From positions 46,654,725-46,718,724 of the forward strand of contig NC_133934.1 in assembly GCF_031877795.1 (NCBI RefSeq): a stretch of 64,000 bases of DNA, read 5' to 3'. Below, in pieces: positions 24,324 through 39,300 of this stretch. Source of the stretch: Strix aluco (Eukaryota; Chordata; Aves; Strigiformes; Strigidae). The stretch's first letter is position 1. Every line of letters starts with the position of its first letter. Both the position numbers and the translations under genes were made by a program. A model generated the notes under the pieces. It saw only the letters and a program-made list of their open reading frames with translations. It was not told where the DNA came from and made no database searches.

Positions 24324-27300
24324 TTAGACAGCAGAGACTTGTTCATCTTCTGCAAACACAACAGGACAGGGGAAAACAGAATTTAGTTCATACAGAACAA
24401 GACTGCTACTGAATGAAACAACTGTACTGCGCTCATGTGTTTTCCATTTCATAGTATTGGGTATGTATTTTAAAACAATATAAGTATCTGTACATTTCAG
24501 GTCTCATGAGTATTCCTCCTTTGTAATTTTGTTCTTGAAGAAAAAAAATACAATTGCTATAACTGAGCTAGGTGCAGATCCTCACACAACAGCTATTCCT
24601 CAATATCCAATAGCTTCATAAAGCCATCTTACATTTTTCCCTGAATATATCTGTGATTTATTTATATTAAGACTGCATAAAAATTGAGTGCAGCTTTAGT
24701 CATCATTGGTAGAAACAATTAAAATTCTCTGTCATGGTAATTCTCAAAGTTTGAGGCAATTTGATTAAAGGTAGACTTCCTTTTTTTCCATCATGTTCAA
24801 CTTCTGAGTTCACCCTACACATAAAACCTTAGCAATTAAACAGTTAGGGAGGGAAGGGGAACATTATAGTCTTTCTATCATTAAGTAAAACAAAGCATTC
24901 CAATGTGTAATTTGGGCACTGCCCTGACTAAATTTTGAGCACCTTGCCCTAAAGATGCAACCAGTTATGCTTGCACTCCATAGAAAAACATAGCTCATTA
25001 CAGTTGAGCTAAAGCATAAAGATACAGACACGCTGGGCAAGCAAGGTAGCAAAATAGTAATGGGCTCATTATATGAAGCAGTTGGTGTGGAAGACCCAAT
25101 GTCCACAGTGTAAGAGTTTCAGGTAGAATGTGAGTGACTATCCAAAATAAACCTGAGCAACAATGCTCTATGGGATCGATGGACAGGTATTCTGTAGACC
25201 AGGATACTTTTTTGACCATTAAATACATGGTTAGTGTCAAACAATAAGTATGCTGGAAACCCTCAGGACAGGCAGAGCTGTACCTGGTGAACACAGGCAC
25301 CTCCAGAGAAGTTGCCTAAGCCAACTGCTTGTTTGTCCAAGATTCGGGTGAACATTCCAAATTTTAAATTATATTTAGGAAGAACTGAATTCCTCCCCTT
25401 ACAAAAAGTTAACAAATAGCAAGTTTTAAAAGATGGAAGAGAGCTCAAATTACGGCAAGAATTTCTATGGTGGAACGCAATTGCGTAATTTGCTTTATGC
25501 CTGTGAAAGCACTGATTGTTTTTGCATGCAGCACACTCAAAATTTAACAATTAGAAATTTACCATCTTCCTCTGTGGAAAACCCTTGAGACGGATAGTGA
25601 CCAAGACGTGGATCTGACTCATTTGGTTTATGCCACTGAGGTTTGTTCACAGGCCTGCTAGTTGAATGGCCATGTGACTGCTGCTGTGGAGTTGATGTCC
25701 CATGAGTCTCACATGTCCGTGCCACCATTCTAGACCTCTGAAGTGCTATGTTGTAATCTGGCGGCTTTCTGGTTGGATGCGAACCACCTTCTGCAAACTC
25801 AGCAATAGGTATTCCTACATAACCAGGAGGAGTTGGAGGTGGTTCCCGATATCGACCCTCTTTTCGTGCTGCAGGAAAAACAACAGACTATTGTAAGAGA
25901 TAGTAAGAGGAAAACTGATCAAAGGAAAATAAACAGTGAAAGTTAAATAAATATCACCCAACTCAACAGCTCAGGAGGAGAAAATCTGAAGGACAAAAGT
26001 TAACTACCATACCGTAGACAATGAGGTCTTGAAAAATAAACATGCAAGAAAGTACAGAATATACAACATACACAGGATAAAGCTATTCTTCCAGTAGTGA
26101 AGCATTAGTCTAAGAAAATTCAACAGATTACATGTGGAATTTGTTCAAACTTAATAACTGAAGCTGTTCCATCAATTATACAGAATAAAACCTATATTGA
26201 TCAAAATAATGTGGGAAGACTCATCCAGACACCATGGAAGTGACAAACATCAGGAATATTGGCATCTCCCCAAACGCATGACTATCTTAATCCTGAATAT
26301 GGGCTTTGTATCTAAAAGCTCATTTCTTGTTTTTAGCATCTGGGGGGGGGAGGAAGCACCTGATACATGATTTATTCTTAGAAATCTTACTAATTAATTA
26401 GACATAAGCTACAACTCCAAAAGGTAAGGAAGAGAAGTCAGCTTCATCTTCATACTTTCCGTAAACACTACTGCCTGCTGCTCTTACAGTTAATGTATTC
26501 TCTGCAAAATCAAAACTTGAAAGTATGCCTGTAAGAACAATGATTGAATATGATTTTATATAGGAGATGGAAAGACAACCACCTAGTTTATGGATCTCAT
26601 TGGAGGCATAACTGTTTACCTGAAAAAGGCTTAACTCTGGGCATACTTAGTTCTCTCTTGCAGAGAACTTTAAGGGAGGAAACAGCGATTAAAAATTTTA
26701 AGCATCTGCTGGGACACACAGCAGATAGGCATGACTCACTATTTTGGAGTTACTTATTTAAAGAAGTCAGCTGGGACTTTGATACTGAACAGTTTTTGTG
26801 GGTCTAGCCCTTTAACACATGACCACTTAGCTTACAGTACAAAGGCAAACACAGCAGGAAAAACCACTGACACAGACAATTTACTCTCCACAGCTTGTCA
26901 TACACTGTACATTCCTGCACAAGTGGTGATGACAACATCGCCCTGCATTAGGCAGCATGGAATTGACTGAAAGGGCAGAACGAACTTAAAATGGACCGGT
27001 GCTACTTGGATGCAACTTTTTATAAACTAAAAATAATTCTTGATATTATAACAAAACCAATAGAATCTAAATATTTTTCTTGGACAAATTGTTTTAACTG
27101 AGGAGAGCAGCATGAAGAAGTTTGAAAAATTTTATTCAAAGATTTCTGAAAAATAGCTTCTTTGCAGAAGAAATTCTGTAGAAAAATTCTATTGAAATAC
27201 TGCAAGAGATCAATGTCTATTCAGTGCAAAAGAACCGTGTAAAAATAGTGGCTTCTGTTGGACAGCAATATGCAGAGTTACATTTGCAGGATAATTAGTA

Positions 27301-30300
27301 GTACTGAAGTGCATAGAAATGTGTGGTTTGAATTTTCAGGTGTCTCTCACGTTCTCTCAAGTCTCAAAAAATGTAATGGTGAACACTGCCTTGAGAGGCA
27401 AGTTTAGAAGCATGCTTGTTCCACATTCTGGTGTAAACCAAGGGTATCAAAGAGTAAAGTTAGACAGTGGCATGAATCTGAACCTGGAGTCATGAACTGA
27501 ACACCTTCCTCCACTTCATAGTTCAGGGATTCAGATCTGCATGCAAGCTTTGAGGCAATGGGCCATTGCTAAGCAATATTTTTGGGCAGAAGATGGAAAA
27601 GCAGTTTATCACAGTGGTCTCAGTGTGACCTCAATCTGGCAGACTTTTTCAGCTGTGTAAGTGCAAAATGGCTTTTAGATAGTTCTTCATATTAACCTGA
27701 AGAAAGGCAAAGTGAAGGGGAATGAAAGGAAGGAAAGAGGCAAAAATGCAGAGGTCTCGGATGGCTCAAGGAATGGGATGCATAGAAGGAACAGTATGAG
27801 AACAATGTTAAGCTCTGCCAAAGACACCTTCAAATTAATTTATATATTATCTGATCTTTCTTTTCTTGAATGATTATAAATGCATTTCAGCTCTAACTTC
27901 TTAGGAACCTCTTTAGTTTCAGCAGTCCAAAGAAACACCTCAGTTGATAATTATGCACAAAGTGATCCCATTTTCAGAAATAAGGAATATTCACAATTAT
28001 CAGACAAGTCACACAGATGTATAAAGTAAAACACTTCTAAAAAATCAGGCCACATTTATTAAGATTTCTAAATATAGAACATGGAGCCTTACTGTGAAGG
28101 GAAATTCATATTTCAGAACAGACATCTAAATACATCAACCTCTCAGAACGCTGTCCAGCAGTTAAGCTAGTTTTTTAATGTATGCAGGCTCTCTTGAAAC
28201 ACAAAGGTGCTGCCAAAACTGAGAATCAAAAATAAGTGAGAATTTTCCCTAGCAATAAATGCACAGTTAAAGGGGGAAAAATTGAGAGAGACTCCAAAAT
28301 GTTTGGTTTTGCTTTAAAAAAATGAAACCACACAAAAGAAACTTGGTTTTAGAACAGTATGAAGAACCATAAGCAAATGAATTAAAATGCTTCACAGTAA
28401 ACAAAACTTAACTTACCAATAAGCCCCTTTGTACTACTTGATGATACTGTTATATGAGTGGGCATGGGAGCTGGCTTTGACTCCTCTGCTGGTACAGATG
28501 TTATGCTACTGGTTTCAGCTTCAATAGAAACATCCTTCCCACCCCTCCGCTTTATGGTACCTGTATCACCTTCTGAGTCCTCTCCCCAGTATCCTGTTGA
28601 GGATGCCCAGCTTGCTCTGGACTGTGCTTGATCAAGGCCCTCCCTCCCTTGACTTTGCCTGCCATACTTTGTGCTGTGATCGGGGAACATCAGCTGGTCC
28701 ATATGACTGCCCGAGGCCCACAGTCCTGCCCCCTCGCCTGAACTATCAAAATGAGCATGTCCAAAAGGCAGAGTCTCCCAGCTTCTCTGGTGCTGTATTG
28801 TTTGTATGTTGTCATGAGAACCACTCGAACAAGAAGTCCAGCTACCACGGCCACTGTCAGCTGCATCGAGTGAAGCTCTGTCCCCCTGATCCTGTGACAG
28901 TTCTTCTGTACTAGGAGAAGAAAGCACAGTTGCTCCAGCGTACAGGCCTCTGGTCTCTGACAGCGGTGCGTATGAGCTAGATGCATATCGACGAGGGGGG
29001 GAAAAAAAAAGTAAAATAAATCCAGCATTGGAATTGGAGATCAATTACAAGACACTTGAAGAATTCAACAATCAAGAGAAAAGCAAACATATTGGGGGAT
29101 TGGACTAGATGACCTCTAGAAGGTCCCTTCCAACACAAACTATGATTGAAGATTTTGATGCAATTTATATTAAATATTATTTGCATTAATGAATAATTCA
29201 ATTTTGAGAATAGAACACTTTCCTTTCATGCTCATCCTCAATAAAACAAACAATTACTGGATAGATATCCTGATGAAACTTAACACTTTAGTGGAGTCAT
29301 TTCACAAGGTAAAATCTTTGCAGCAGCCCTTTAAGACGGGCAAACCACATTCACTTATATAAAGGGGAACAGACACATAGATAGGGTTCCTACTGCTTTT
29401 CCAGCCATTCAAAGCAAAGGATCAGAAGTTAGAAACAGAGTTTTAGCAGGAGGTGGCCAATATTCAGGTTTTCAGATTTTTTTTTTTTCTGCTTAGGAAA
29501 CTCTGAAAGCCAACTTTTCAACATTTCTTGCAAATGGAAATGTACTTTAATCTTAATTTTGGAAACACATGCTACTTCCTAGAGAAAGTATGTTTTCTGT
29601 AGCCTTCCAGCCATTAAGATAGTGTCCATCCTGACACTGTCACTTACATAGCAGCAAAGAAAACCGACAAAGTGTCACTTTTGTTTAGCAGCTATCCAGG
29701 CTCTTGGAATTTGTCCTTCCAGGGCAGCTTGTTATGCAGACCAGAACCCTGCTCTTCCAAATATTTAAGACACCTGATTGCAGAGTTTGCATGGCCTGGG
29801 ATTCCCAAAGCTGAAGTACACCAGTTTTGGTACAGGCCTGCCATCCACAGACCCTGCAGGATTAAAAAATCTGAAGCCATTCAGAGCACTGAAGCATCCA
29901 AGTAACAGCTCAGAAAATTAAGTGTAGACTAAATAGGAGCCAGAGCTCAAATTATTTTCAGACCAAGGCTCACTGCTAGAGATTTAGAAAACTTCTCGTA
30001 GCACTAGATTCCCCACCATTACAGAAGTTAATTACCTAGAAAACCAGCAGCCTAATGAGAATTTTAGCTTCCAATTTTTGGTGACTAGAAGAGATATTTG
30101 GGGTAAAATATTTTTGAGTTAGATAAATATGCACTTTTCTATGAAACAGACTGGAAAATTACTAGCTATTTCTGTTCTCAGCTTGATCACTGAATAATTG
30201 TATGAGTAATTTCTCATCTAATTCAGCTAATTCCCCATCTAGAAAACAGGCTATGATATTAGTCTGCCATAAAGAGGATAATCTACAGCACTGCTAAATG

Positions 30301-33300
30301 GTCAGATGATAAGGTGTACCAAGGTAAAGTCTTACTGCAGTAGACCTCATCACATACTCAGGAGTGCAAAACCTCTTCGTGTCACAAAATGGATCATTAT
30401 CACAAAACACAGCATTGAAATAGTAGGTTTTAAGAGCAGGGGAGAAAAAAAAAAATATTTGAGAAAGATACAGGGGAAGTTACAAGAACAAATACACTTA
30501 TACATGCCACATACACATATGAAAGTATAATGTAAGTAAGCACAAATAAAATTCCTACCCTAAGCTGTATTGATCTGGTTCAATCATAATTCTTCTATCA
30601 ATCCTTCCCACACCAAGATTTGTCTCCACGATGCTGACAGAATGCCTCTGTCTCCTCTCATCATGCAGGGAGACTGGCATAGACTCAAAAGAGGAATTGC
30701 TGACAATACTAGATCTGGAAGAAATTTCGCTGTGACCAGAATCTGAAAAGTTATCCACTGTGCCGCTAGGAGCCAAAGTATAGCCTGCAAAGGGAACGTC
30801 ACATTAATCAGACACTCCAAGAAGCCTACTCAGTTATTGCCAGGCACCCAGAAATACTGCTACCATAGTAAATCAAAACTATGATTACATTTACACAGAA
30901 GCAGCACTGCAAAAGGTGAAGATACATAGCAGAACTGTGTAAAATCACGTAGTCTGTGTCTTACTAAGGGGTTTAAGACTGGGGGAAACACGCACTACTC
31001 ATTTAGAAACCAACTGCTCACCCCCCCTCTTCTCTGCCCTCCTCCCCCAAATTATTTTCAGATGAATCATCATACTTGTATCCCCACATTATGAAATCTC
31101 ACTTCTCAAAAAACTGCCTGTACATAAACACTGTCTCCAAGATCAGAATGAAAGCGATGCCCTGGGCAAGATTACTGCTTAAAGTAATCCAAGAGACCCT
31201 CTCACACAGTTTTTCTGTTCTGCAAATCTACACTTCAGAGATGAACAGTAGATACAACATGACGCCCAGATGTCTGCGTTGACTGCTTATTGCATATCTT
31301 GGCTAAGAGAAGGCCAGATTTTCAAGCTTTCTTTGTGGTACTTGGCTAACTAATTACATTCCAAATAGCATATATTACCAGAATTATACCATAATTTGGA
31401 GGTAGCACTGACACCACCAGGCTGAGATAAAATCTGCAAAACATGTCACAGAGGCAAGTTCAGCAAATTCAGCTTTTGTTTTAGTATTAAACAAAGTCGT
31501 GCTGAATGCTCTTGCCAGCTAAGTTAAAGGTCATTAAACAACACACATCCACAAGTAAGTGCAGTTTTCATTTTTCGCTTTCAATCTACTTGTGTCAAGA
31601 TGACTTCAATCGATCTATCCCAATTCACCTGCTGAGACCATGGAATTAATGCTGCCATTTTTGTCTGAAAGAATATACCATTAGCTTCATGTCACCATCA
31701 AACCAAGGATTTTTTTAAAAATTTATAATCATGTTTATGATTTGCTTTTTGCAAAAATTAAGTACTTTTCCCACTATAAGCCAAGTACAGAATCCCAATT
31801 CCTTTTTCAAGAAATGCACAGGCCCAACCATATTAATATAAATTCACTCTTTGTGAATGTAGTATTTGGGAGAAATCATGATGATAGCTTACAAGGACTT
31901 GAGGTGACAATCTAAGTCTTCTCTACGTAACATCCTTCTCCATCTGACCTTAGTGAATACCACAGATTTTGGATAGGCATTTGTACTTTCTTGCCACATT
32001 CATCTCTCCTCTTTTCAGATCTCTGCTTATCCAATTGGACTTATTTTTTATCCTGTTTTGTTTCCATAAGCCCCACCTATCCCAGAGGTCCTTGCGAATT
32101 GCTATTCTTGTTACTGTTCTCACTTCCAAGAGGAGAGAAGGAACTGGTTAGGTCCCTTAGTCTGGAGCCATAAGGCCTCAACCGATCACCACTGCCACCT
32201 ACCATGTTAAGAACAGGGCTTAGCTATCCATTTGATAAGAAAGTAGGAAAAGTGATACTCGCATAAGTTTCCTATCCTTACCATCCCTGTGCAATTTAGG
32301 GAAAGTTATTGCTACAGGGAAGTCTCCAACACACACATCTCTTTAGTGTTCTGAACTTCCATTATGGGGACACAACCCCAATATATATATATTTTACCAT
32401 AATGTTATATTATGTAACTGTTAAACTGAACTTTTATGGTATTCTGAAAAGAGAATAACTTAGAAGTTATCTGCAATACAACTAGGCTATCATACCTCCG
32501 AAAGGCCTTTTTTTTTTTGTTTAAACTACAGGAAAATGCCTCCATTCTCCATTTTGTCAATTCATAACCAGAACAAGTACAATGAAAAAAGCAAAGGGGC
32601 TTTAAAAAAAAGCCCTGTAAGTCCTAAATTCACTTTAAAAAATAACTCTATGAAGTCACTTAAAAAGAACACAGTCAAGAAAGATCCATGTTCCATATAC
32701 ATTGTTTGAATAATCAGGCTGCTAGTAAAATGTTGTGTATTGGTGATTTGAAACCCGAATATCTTAAGCCTGCCAGTCATACATAGATCATATCCCATCC
32801 AGATGCATGACACAGCAAATAACTCCTCTAATAGGCTAGAGTGCTCAATGCTGTATTAAGATTTTAAGTTTCAATCTGCACATCCTTCCACTGACAGGAA
32901 ACACTGATGATTGGAATATTTTTGTCAGAAGCAGCTGCAGTGAGAGTGACCTACTGCATCAAATCCTGTATCAGACCAGCCTATCTTTCCTGGATTTTGC
33001 TAGCCACAGGGCTTTCAGGTATCCCTGAAATCAGGTTCCCAGGTATCCTTTCATGTATCCCACTCTGCACTACACTTCCTGCCCTCTTGCTGACCATATG
33101 TGACAAAAATAGGAGTAGCAGTAGTTTATTCTGAGTGTCCAAATTCTCTCTTGGAAGTTTCCAAAGTCTATGAGCTTCAGGAAACAAGATGAGAAATACT
33201 GCAGGTTTAATACCTTTCCTTGGAGAGCTCTGTGGTGAAGTGGGAGGAGAAGACAGCTGTGAAGATGCACTTGAGACTGTGTCTTCAGATTGTTTCTTGT

Positions 33301-36300
33301 GACGATCCAAACTTCCTTCTTCAGATAATGAAAGAATTTTCTTTAAAGCTTGTGGGGAGTTAATGCCTTTAAATAAGAATTAACGTAGGCAGATGTAAAG
33401 TCCAGTATAAGTCCATCTTCCTGTTTCACAATGCATTTATAGAGCAGACACCATAAAGGAAAAAACACTAAAATTTTTTCCTGTGTGTTTGTGAGTTTCT
33501 GACACCAGCTTAAATGAAGCAAAATGCTTAAACCTACTACTGTTTAAAATATAGTGCTTTATTTTTGCATATTAGAGCAGCCAGTCTCTCATTCTGACCA
33601 CCTAAAATAAATACTTTGCCACTAAAAACACAATGCAGATTTATTGTTGCAGAATACTGCCTAAACAACATATAATCAAAGATACGCATACTAATGGTTA
33701 TTGAGAAACTTGAACTAAAATATTGAATACAAACACATATAAATCTCACTGGTTAGTGATGGTTTATATAGTAAGAATTGAAACTGTTCTCCTGTTTCTT
33801 TTCTATTCAGAGTAGCCTAGAAGGTCAAAGAAAGCTGGAAAGATTAATAAGATTAGGCTTACAAAACAAGGCCATCCTGCAGCTGCATTTCTCCCTTTCA
33901 TTTTTGAGAACTATCTCTGCACCAGCTTATTTTGGGAAACTAAAAGAGTAAAAACATCCTGAAGATGATTTATGATGTAAAGATCTAGGGCATCAAGAAC
34001 TGCTTTTCTCAGGCAACATTCATCCATCTTTCTCTTCCCCTCCCCTCAAAAATCCACCCTGGGACAGTCTTAAAAGTGAAGACAGAGCTTCTCTGACAAT
34101 TTTGTCAATGTTTGTGGTAGAGATTATTTTCAAGCATTCTACAGAATTTATCTTTGATCTGTTGGATCACAATGCCGCTATCAGTAATTCACAGCTGCTT
34201 CATCAACATAACCTAGTCAGTCTTCAGAAACTTTCCTACCACGAGCAAAAATACAGTCTATGGCACTTCAAAGTCCTTTTAAGATTAAAATTTAATGGTA
34301 AAATCAACAAGAACTAGATAAATATTGATTTGTTTCTTGCTCATTTTACTGCTTCTGTTTTGCTAGCAGCCTAAGTAGTGCACAAGTAAAACTAATAAAA
34401 AGTGAAATCAGAATTAAGCTCTTGTGAAATTACTATCGTGCAATAGAAAGGGCCAATTATGCTACATATACTTACTAGGAATATTACTGTACTTTAAGTG
34501 ATATGTAAGAAGTTCTTTAATAATGCATATATGTTACTCACACCTGTTGTGATACAGATTTGGAAATCAGATTAGAAGAAATTCCTATAGTCCAGTATCT
34601 TTCTGAGAGACATGCAGGCAGCGACTGAACTACAGTAAAAAAGCACTAGGGAGCAGAAGCCAAAGGGACAATTCTCAACACGAAACTTCAGGCCTACATT
34701 TCTAACAGGACTACCAGTTTGAGCAAGCCTGAATTTCACATTAAATGTTCAACTTTTAAAAAAACACCAAAACTTCTAAGGCATCTCAGATGCGTCACTC
34801 AAAAACTCCAAGTCCCTAATTCCTTTGGAAAAGTTAAGCCACTATCCCAGGGCAGAGTCAGAAACGTTCATTGTTTCCAGCTGCTAGTAACTGGTAAATA
34901 CTTATACTGATTGACAGGATGCTTTCCTAGATTTCTGTCTTTCCATTTCTAGAGAAGAGAATTATGCATACACACTGCATGAACTGGCATAACCTGCATA
35001 TAATACTACCAGAAGTAAATGTCTGAATCTTATTGGATTCAAAACGTCTCCCTTTCATAAGCAAACAAACTTCAGAGGATTAAACCGACTGCTTCATTGT
35101 TCCACTTACCAAATGGTGGGAGGTCTTTGACTGGCACTTTCTTGCGGGAGGGATAAAGAGATACAGCAGGGACCTGCAATGCTTGGTTTACTTTATGTTG
35201 CTGCTGCTGCTGCACTTTCTGCTGGATGCCTGCCCGGGGAGCCACCGGTGATGTTTCGGATTTTCCAGATCGCTTGTCTCCTGTATTCTTTGGCACTTTG
35301 CAAGAAGTGGGAGAAAGCACAGAATGACTACTAGCTAAAGATATTGTGGGAGTTTTAATCTGAGCCATGCAAAGCCCTCCAATTAATAATTAAAAGGTGC
35401 TCAAATACTTGTATAATTAATACAGTAGGATACCTTTAGAGAGAAAAGTTGAAGAGGAGAAGAGGGGGAGATTTAACTCCATTTAAAATAAGTACATTAT
35501 TAAACAACATTTACTCTCTTTCTCAAAATAAAACTCTCATAAATAACTACTGTTATAGTTATCAAAACCATGACCAGATGTTATACTGGGCTATCATAAG
35601 GACTACAACTGGTTTAGAATGGATACAGAGTTACTATTTTTTGCTACCCTGAAGGAAGGGAAGGGCAAAAGACACAGCATTCCCTCAAATCAAAATGAAA
35701 CCGATACCCAGCATAAGGTCCCCCTCTGCTCCAGGTATCTCTAAAACACCTAGACATAAGGAAATCCCCCTTTCCCTCTCAAAGCCAAGATATCCAGGAT
35801 GACCAACCCTATTCACACCAATAGCCTGAGTACATCAGGCTATAGAGAAACTTTTGGTTCCTCCATACCCTTTGTACAGACAAATCTAAAGAACCCTTGT
35901 GCACTTCAGAATGACATGATCTGAAAGCCTTATCTCCTATATAAATGCTATGTCTCTATATTGTTAAGCTGCAAGATGATTTCCTTAAGATTCATAGATG
36001 TTCAGTACTTGGAAATAACTAGACACATGATTTTCCATGTCAATGTCTAGTTGCTGTTCCCAGTTACTTCCTTGGAGAAAAACCAGAGGTATATTTAGTA
36101 GTTTCCTTGAAATCCATATCAAATGACAATGCTCACGTGTGTTGGTGGCTGGCTCACACTGCAGAGACAGTGTCTGGAGGCTCTCTTCATCCATCTCCAG
36201 ATCCAAGTTTGAGAGATACTGCTTTACTTTCCGTGCCATCTGAGCATCTTCATACAGTTTTTTAGCATTAAGGAAGGAGCTGCGACGGACACGCTTTTTA

Positions 36301-39300
36301 TGACCCCCAGTTTGCGCAACATCCAGCACAGCTGCATTTGTACTGCCCTGGCTGAGGGACCTGGAGTGAAAGGGGGGCAGGAACAGGAAGAAAGAGGGGA
36401 AAAGCATGCATTAGTCCTACACGGTATCCCTTGATAAACACGAAAAGTGCAAAAGATTGCATGAATGTCAGTCTACAGTCAAAGCTTACATGCCTCATTC
36501 CAGTAAGTCAAACAGCTATAACAGATAGAAAGATGAGGGTCAAGAAATCTCTTTACTTTGTTACAGGCACTATTTTAATTACACAAATATTTTAACCTAT
36601 TCTGCTCCAACTAGGCAATATCACTTCACACATCTAGAAAAGCATTCAAGCTAGCTCTCTCACATAAGCCAGCTACTGAGAAGACTGGAGCATTAGGAAA
36701 AGCTCATGCAGTAAGTCAATGCTGACAGAGACTACAGTTGAGGTTCAAATTTAAATACATATACATAAGGCATTTTGAAAGCTAAATACTTTTTCAATCA
36801 AAAATCAAATCTATACAAAATGCACAGCTCAGTTTTACAGAACTTCCTTGTAACTTGTTAGGTTTAAGACAGCTTTTTGTTAAATAAAATGATCAGCTAG
36901 CATGATGAAATAAATGTCATGCACATTTCAATGTATGTATGTCTATATGAAAGCTATGCATTGTTCCTGAATTGTTAAGAGCAAAATTGATGGCTGAATT
37001 GTAATATGAAAATAAGTTAGTTTAGCAGATACTGTAAGTTTTAACTTTTATATTTGATTATGATAATTGCTTATTAGGCATAAGAAGGTTAACAGTAATT
37101 TCCAGCTCTTGCAACCTTGCCATTTTATAATTTCTCTTTTACTAAGGGTCACTTTCTTTGGCAATTTAAATTGGAGGCTGGGGAGCAGAACACCCCACTC
37201 CTATCAACAACCACGTAGAAATAATTTACAACTTTTGTATTTTAACCTCAAAAGCAAAAGCACCCCTGGATTAAAATGTATTGTCAGTAAAAAGGGGTTA
37301 ACAAAAGAAAAATATATCAAAGCACCAGAAGATTAAAGATAGCAAGTAGAAAACAATGCAAATGGTAAGGGAAGAATGAAAGTCTGTGTGTGTTGTCTCC
37401 AACCACTTACCCCAAACTCCTCCATTTCTTCTTCCTGCAAGTGAGAGCCAGGAAGAGTAAAGCATGGGTTTAAGAAGAGACAGAGAAAGATCACAAGCTC
37501 AGAAAGAAAAAGACCAGACTTCAGGACAAGCGGTTCTGGAAGCCCACAAATATTAAAAAGAGCCTTGACTCAGGCATACAGTCAGATATTACAAACTCTT
37601 GTAGCTCAAATTAAGAAAAAGAGTATGCAATAAGCTGGTTTAACATGAAGCCAAAGAGCATTCACTCCACATTTTCTAACACGACTAGCTGACACCATTT
37701 CAGATACACTCCCACTTCCACTAAATCAAAATAAGGCTGGCACACCTCAGTGTTTCAAACAGCATAATATGTATGTGTTCAAGACAGTACCTCCCCCTCC
37801 CTCCCACGGATGGATCTCATTTTTATGAGGTAACTGTCAGTTAAGGAATAATATAAAACGTTTTAATATATATTGATAAACACAAAATGTAATGATTTCT
37901 CCAGTGTTAGAACACCACATAATTTTTGTAAATTATAACAACAAACAAAAAAATTCATGCTGCTCCAATACAACTAGGGGCACTTGAAAGGCACCTCTTG
38001 CTGACACCTAGCCTTCTCTCAGGTGGAAAAAGCTCTGCCTAACACACTTACCTTGTTCTAAACATTAAAGCAGGATCCATGTTCACAGATGCCATGCGAC
38101 CAACATGGCGTATCTCCTTCGCAATCATTCTCAGCTTCTCAAAATTGACCAAGCCCTCCACTTTTGAATCATTTCCTACAATCAACAATTAACAACATCA
38201 GTTACTAGGTAGCAAAGTTAGTTTTCCTTAGCTGGTAAAAGATGACGTACTTTTGCTTTACCTTCATGAAGGAATGTAAGGTCTTTTTTGATAACAGGAA
38301 ACAGGGGAATAATGGGGGGCTGTAGGTTTTGGCTGTTAAGGACATTACGATATTTTGCCATATTCCTAGATGGATCAAACAAGTCCTGTAGATCCTGAAA
38401 CAGTTTTTCATACTTGCTTGGAAGCTTTTCCCAAGTAGTTCGGAGCCTTGCAACTGGTGCCAAATTCAGGCCACTTGAAACAAACAAACAAAAAAGTGCA
38501 AAAAAGTTCAAGAATAATAGAAAAAACAAAAAAATCCTAGAAAACACCATGTGAAATTTTGTATGGGAGAAATACCATATAGTCAGCATGCACAGCACAA
38601 CCATGTCAATAAAGTAACAGAAAGCGAGAACTTCCTTTTGCCAGTGTGTATTATGTAGAACAATTAAGATCATTTTTGTAAAAACTATAAAAACTGGAGA
38701 TATCTGCATGATGTAGCCATAAACAGATAAAACTTACACTTGGATGAGTAACTAAACCTTACAGACAGTATGTACTTACTACTTTGGAACAGTGTCTGAA
38801 TTTGGTGACAATATCATAATTTAGGAGTACCTCAGGATCACCAGTTATTTCCAGATTACCAGACTGGAGGAAAAACCCACTACATAATGTTTAGGTGATG
38901 ACAACACAGTCACCCACCTCCTTGCTGCAATAATCCATTTGACTGTGTTGTGTCTAGATCAGATTGATATAACAGACTCTATATATCTGAGGTTATTCTG
39001 AAGCTGTAGCTGGTACAGAACCCAGGTTTTTTTCCCCTTAATGACATTGCCGGTCTTGCTATTAGTTTCTACCTATGGGAAAGTTTATCTTTCCTTCCTT
39101 CAAGTTTTTGCTAGCAGGCAGGCTGCTTTTATTTCTCACTGAGATCAGCTGAAATATATGAGCTAATTCTTGAGATTTGTATATCTCAGAGATGCTGACA
39201 GATTATCAGTATGGATCCCTGACTTTGGAATTTGCCACATTTGACTGAATGGTCAATTCAACAGATTGAATGTGACAAGGGCCTTTGACAGAGACAGGGA

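Larger units (their letters stand above)
24350..30558 (-). other. RAPGEF2 introns between last four exons
   Basis: Introns of 1,213, 2,548 and 1,582 bp, going from the last intron upstream. I see no gene in them. The 1,582-bp intron carries a 59-bp CR1 tail fragment (29,092-29,150). A short G run (26,342-26,350) and an A run at 30,449-30,458 are the only other items. Confidence 0.75.

Noticed and set aside
28382-29044. An alternative 5' extension of the 560-nt exon, reading [12 protein letters not shown] in place of a splice at 28,976.
   Set aside because: The AG at 28,977-28,978 gives the phase needed by the previous exon and the recalled LGSYAP junction, and a pyrimidine tract lies just upstream. 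The extra residues come from intron sequence.
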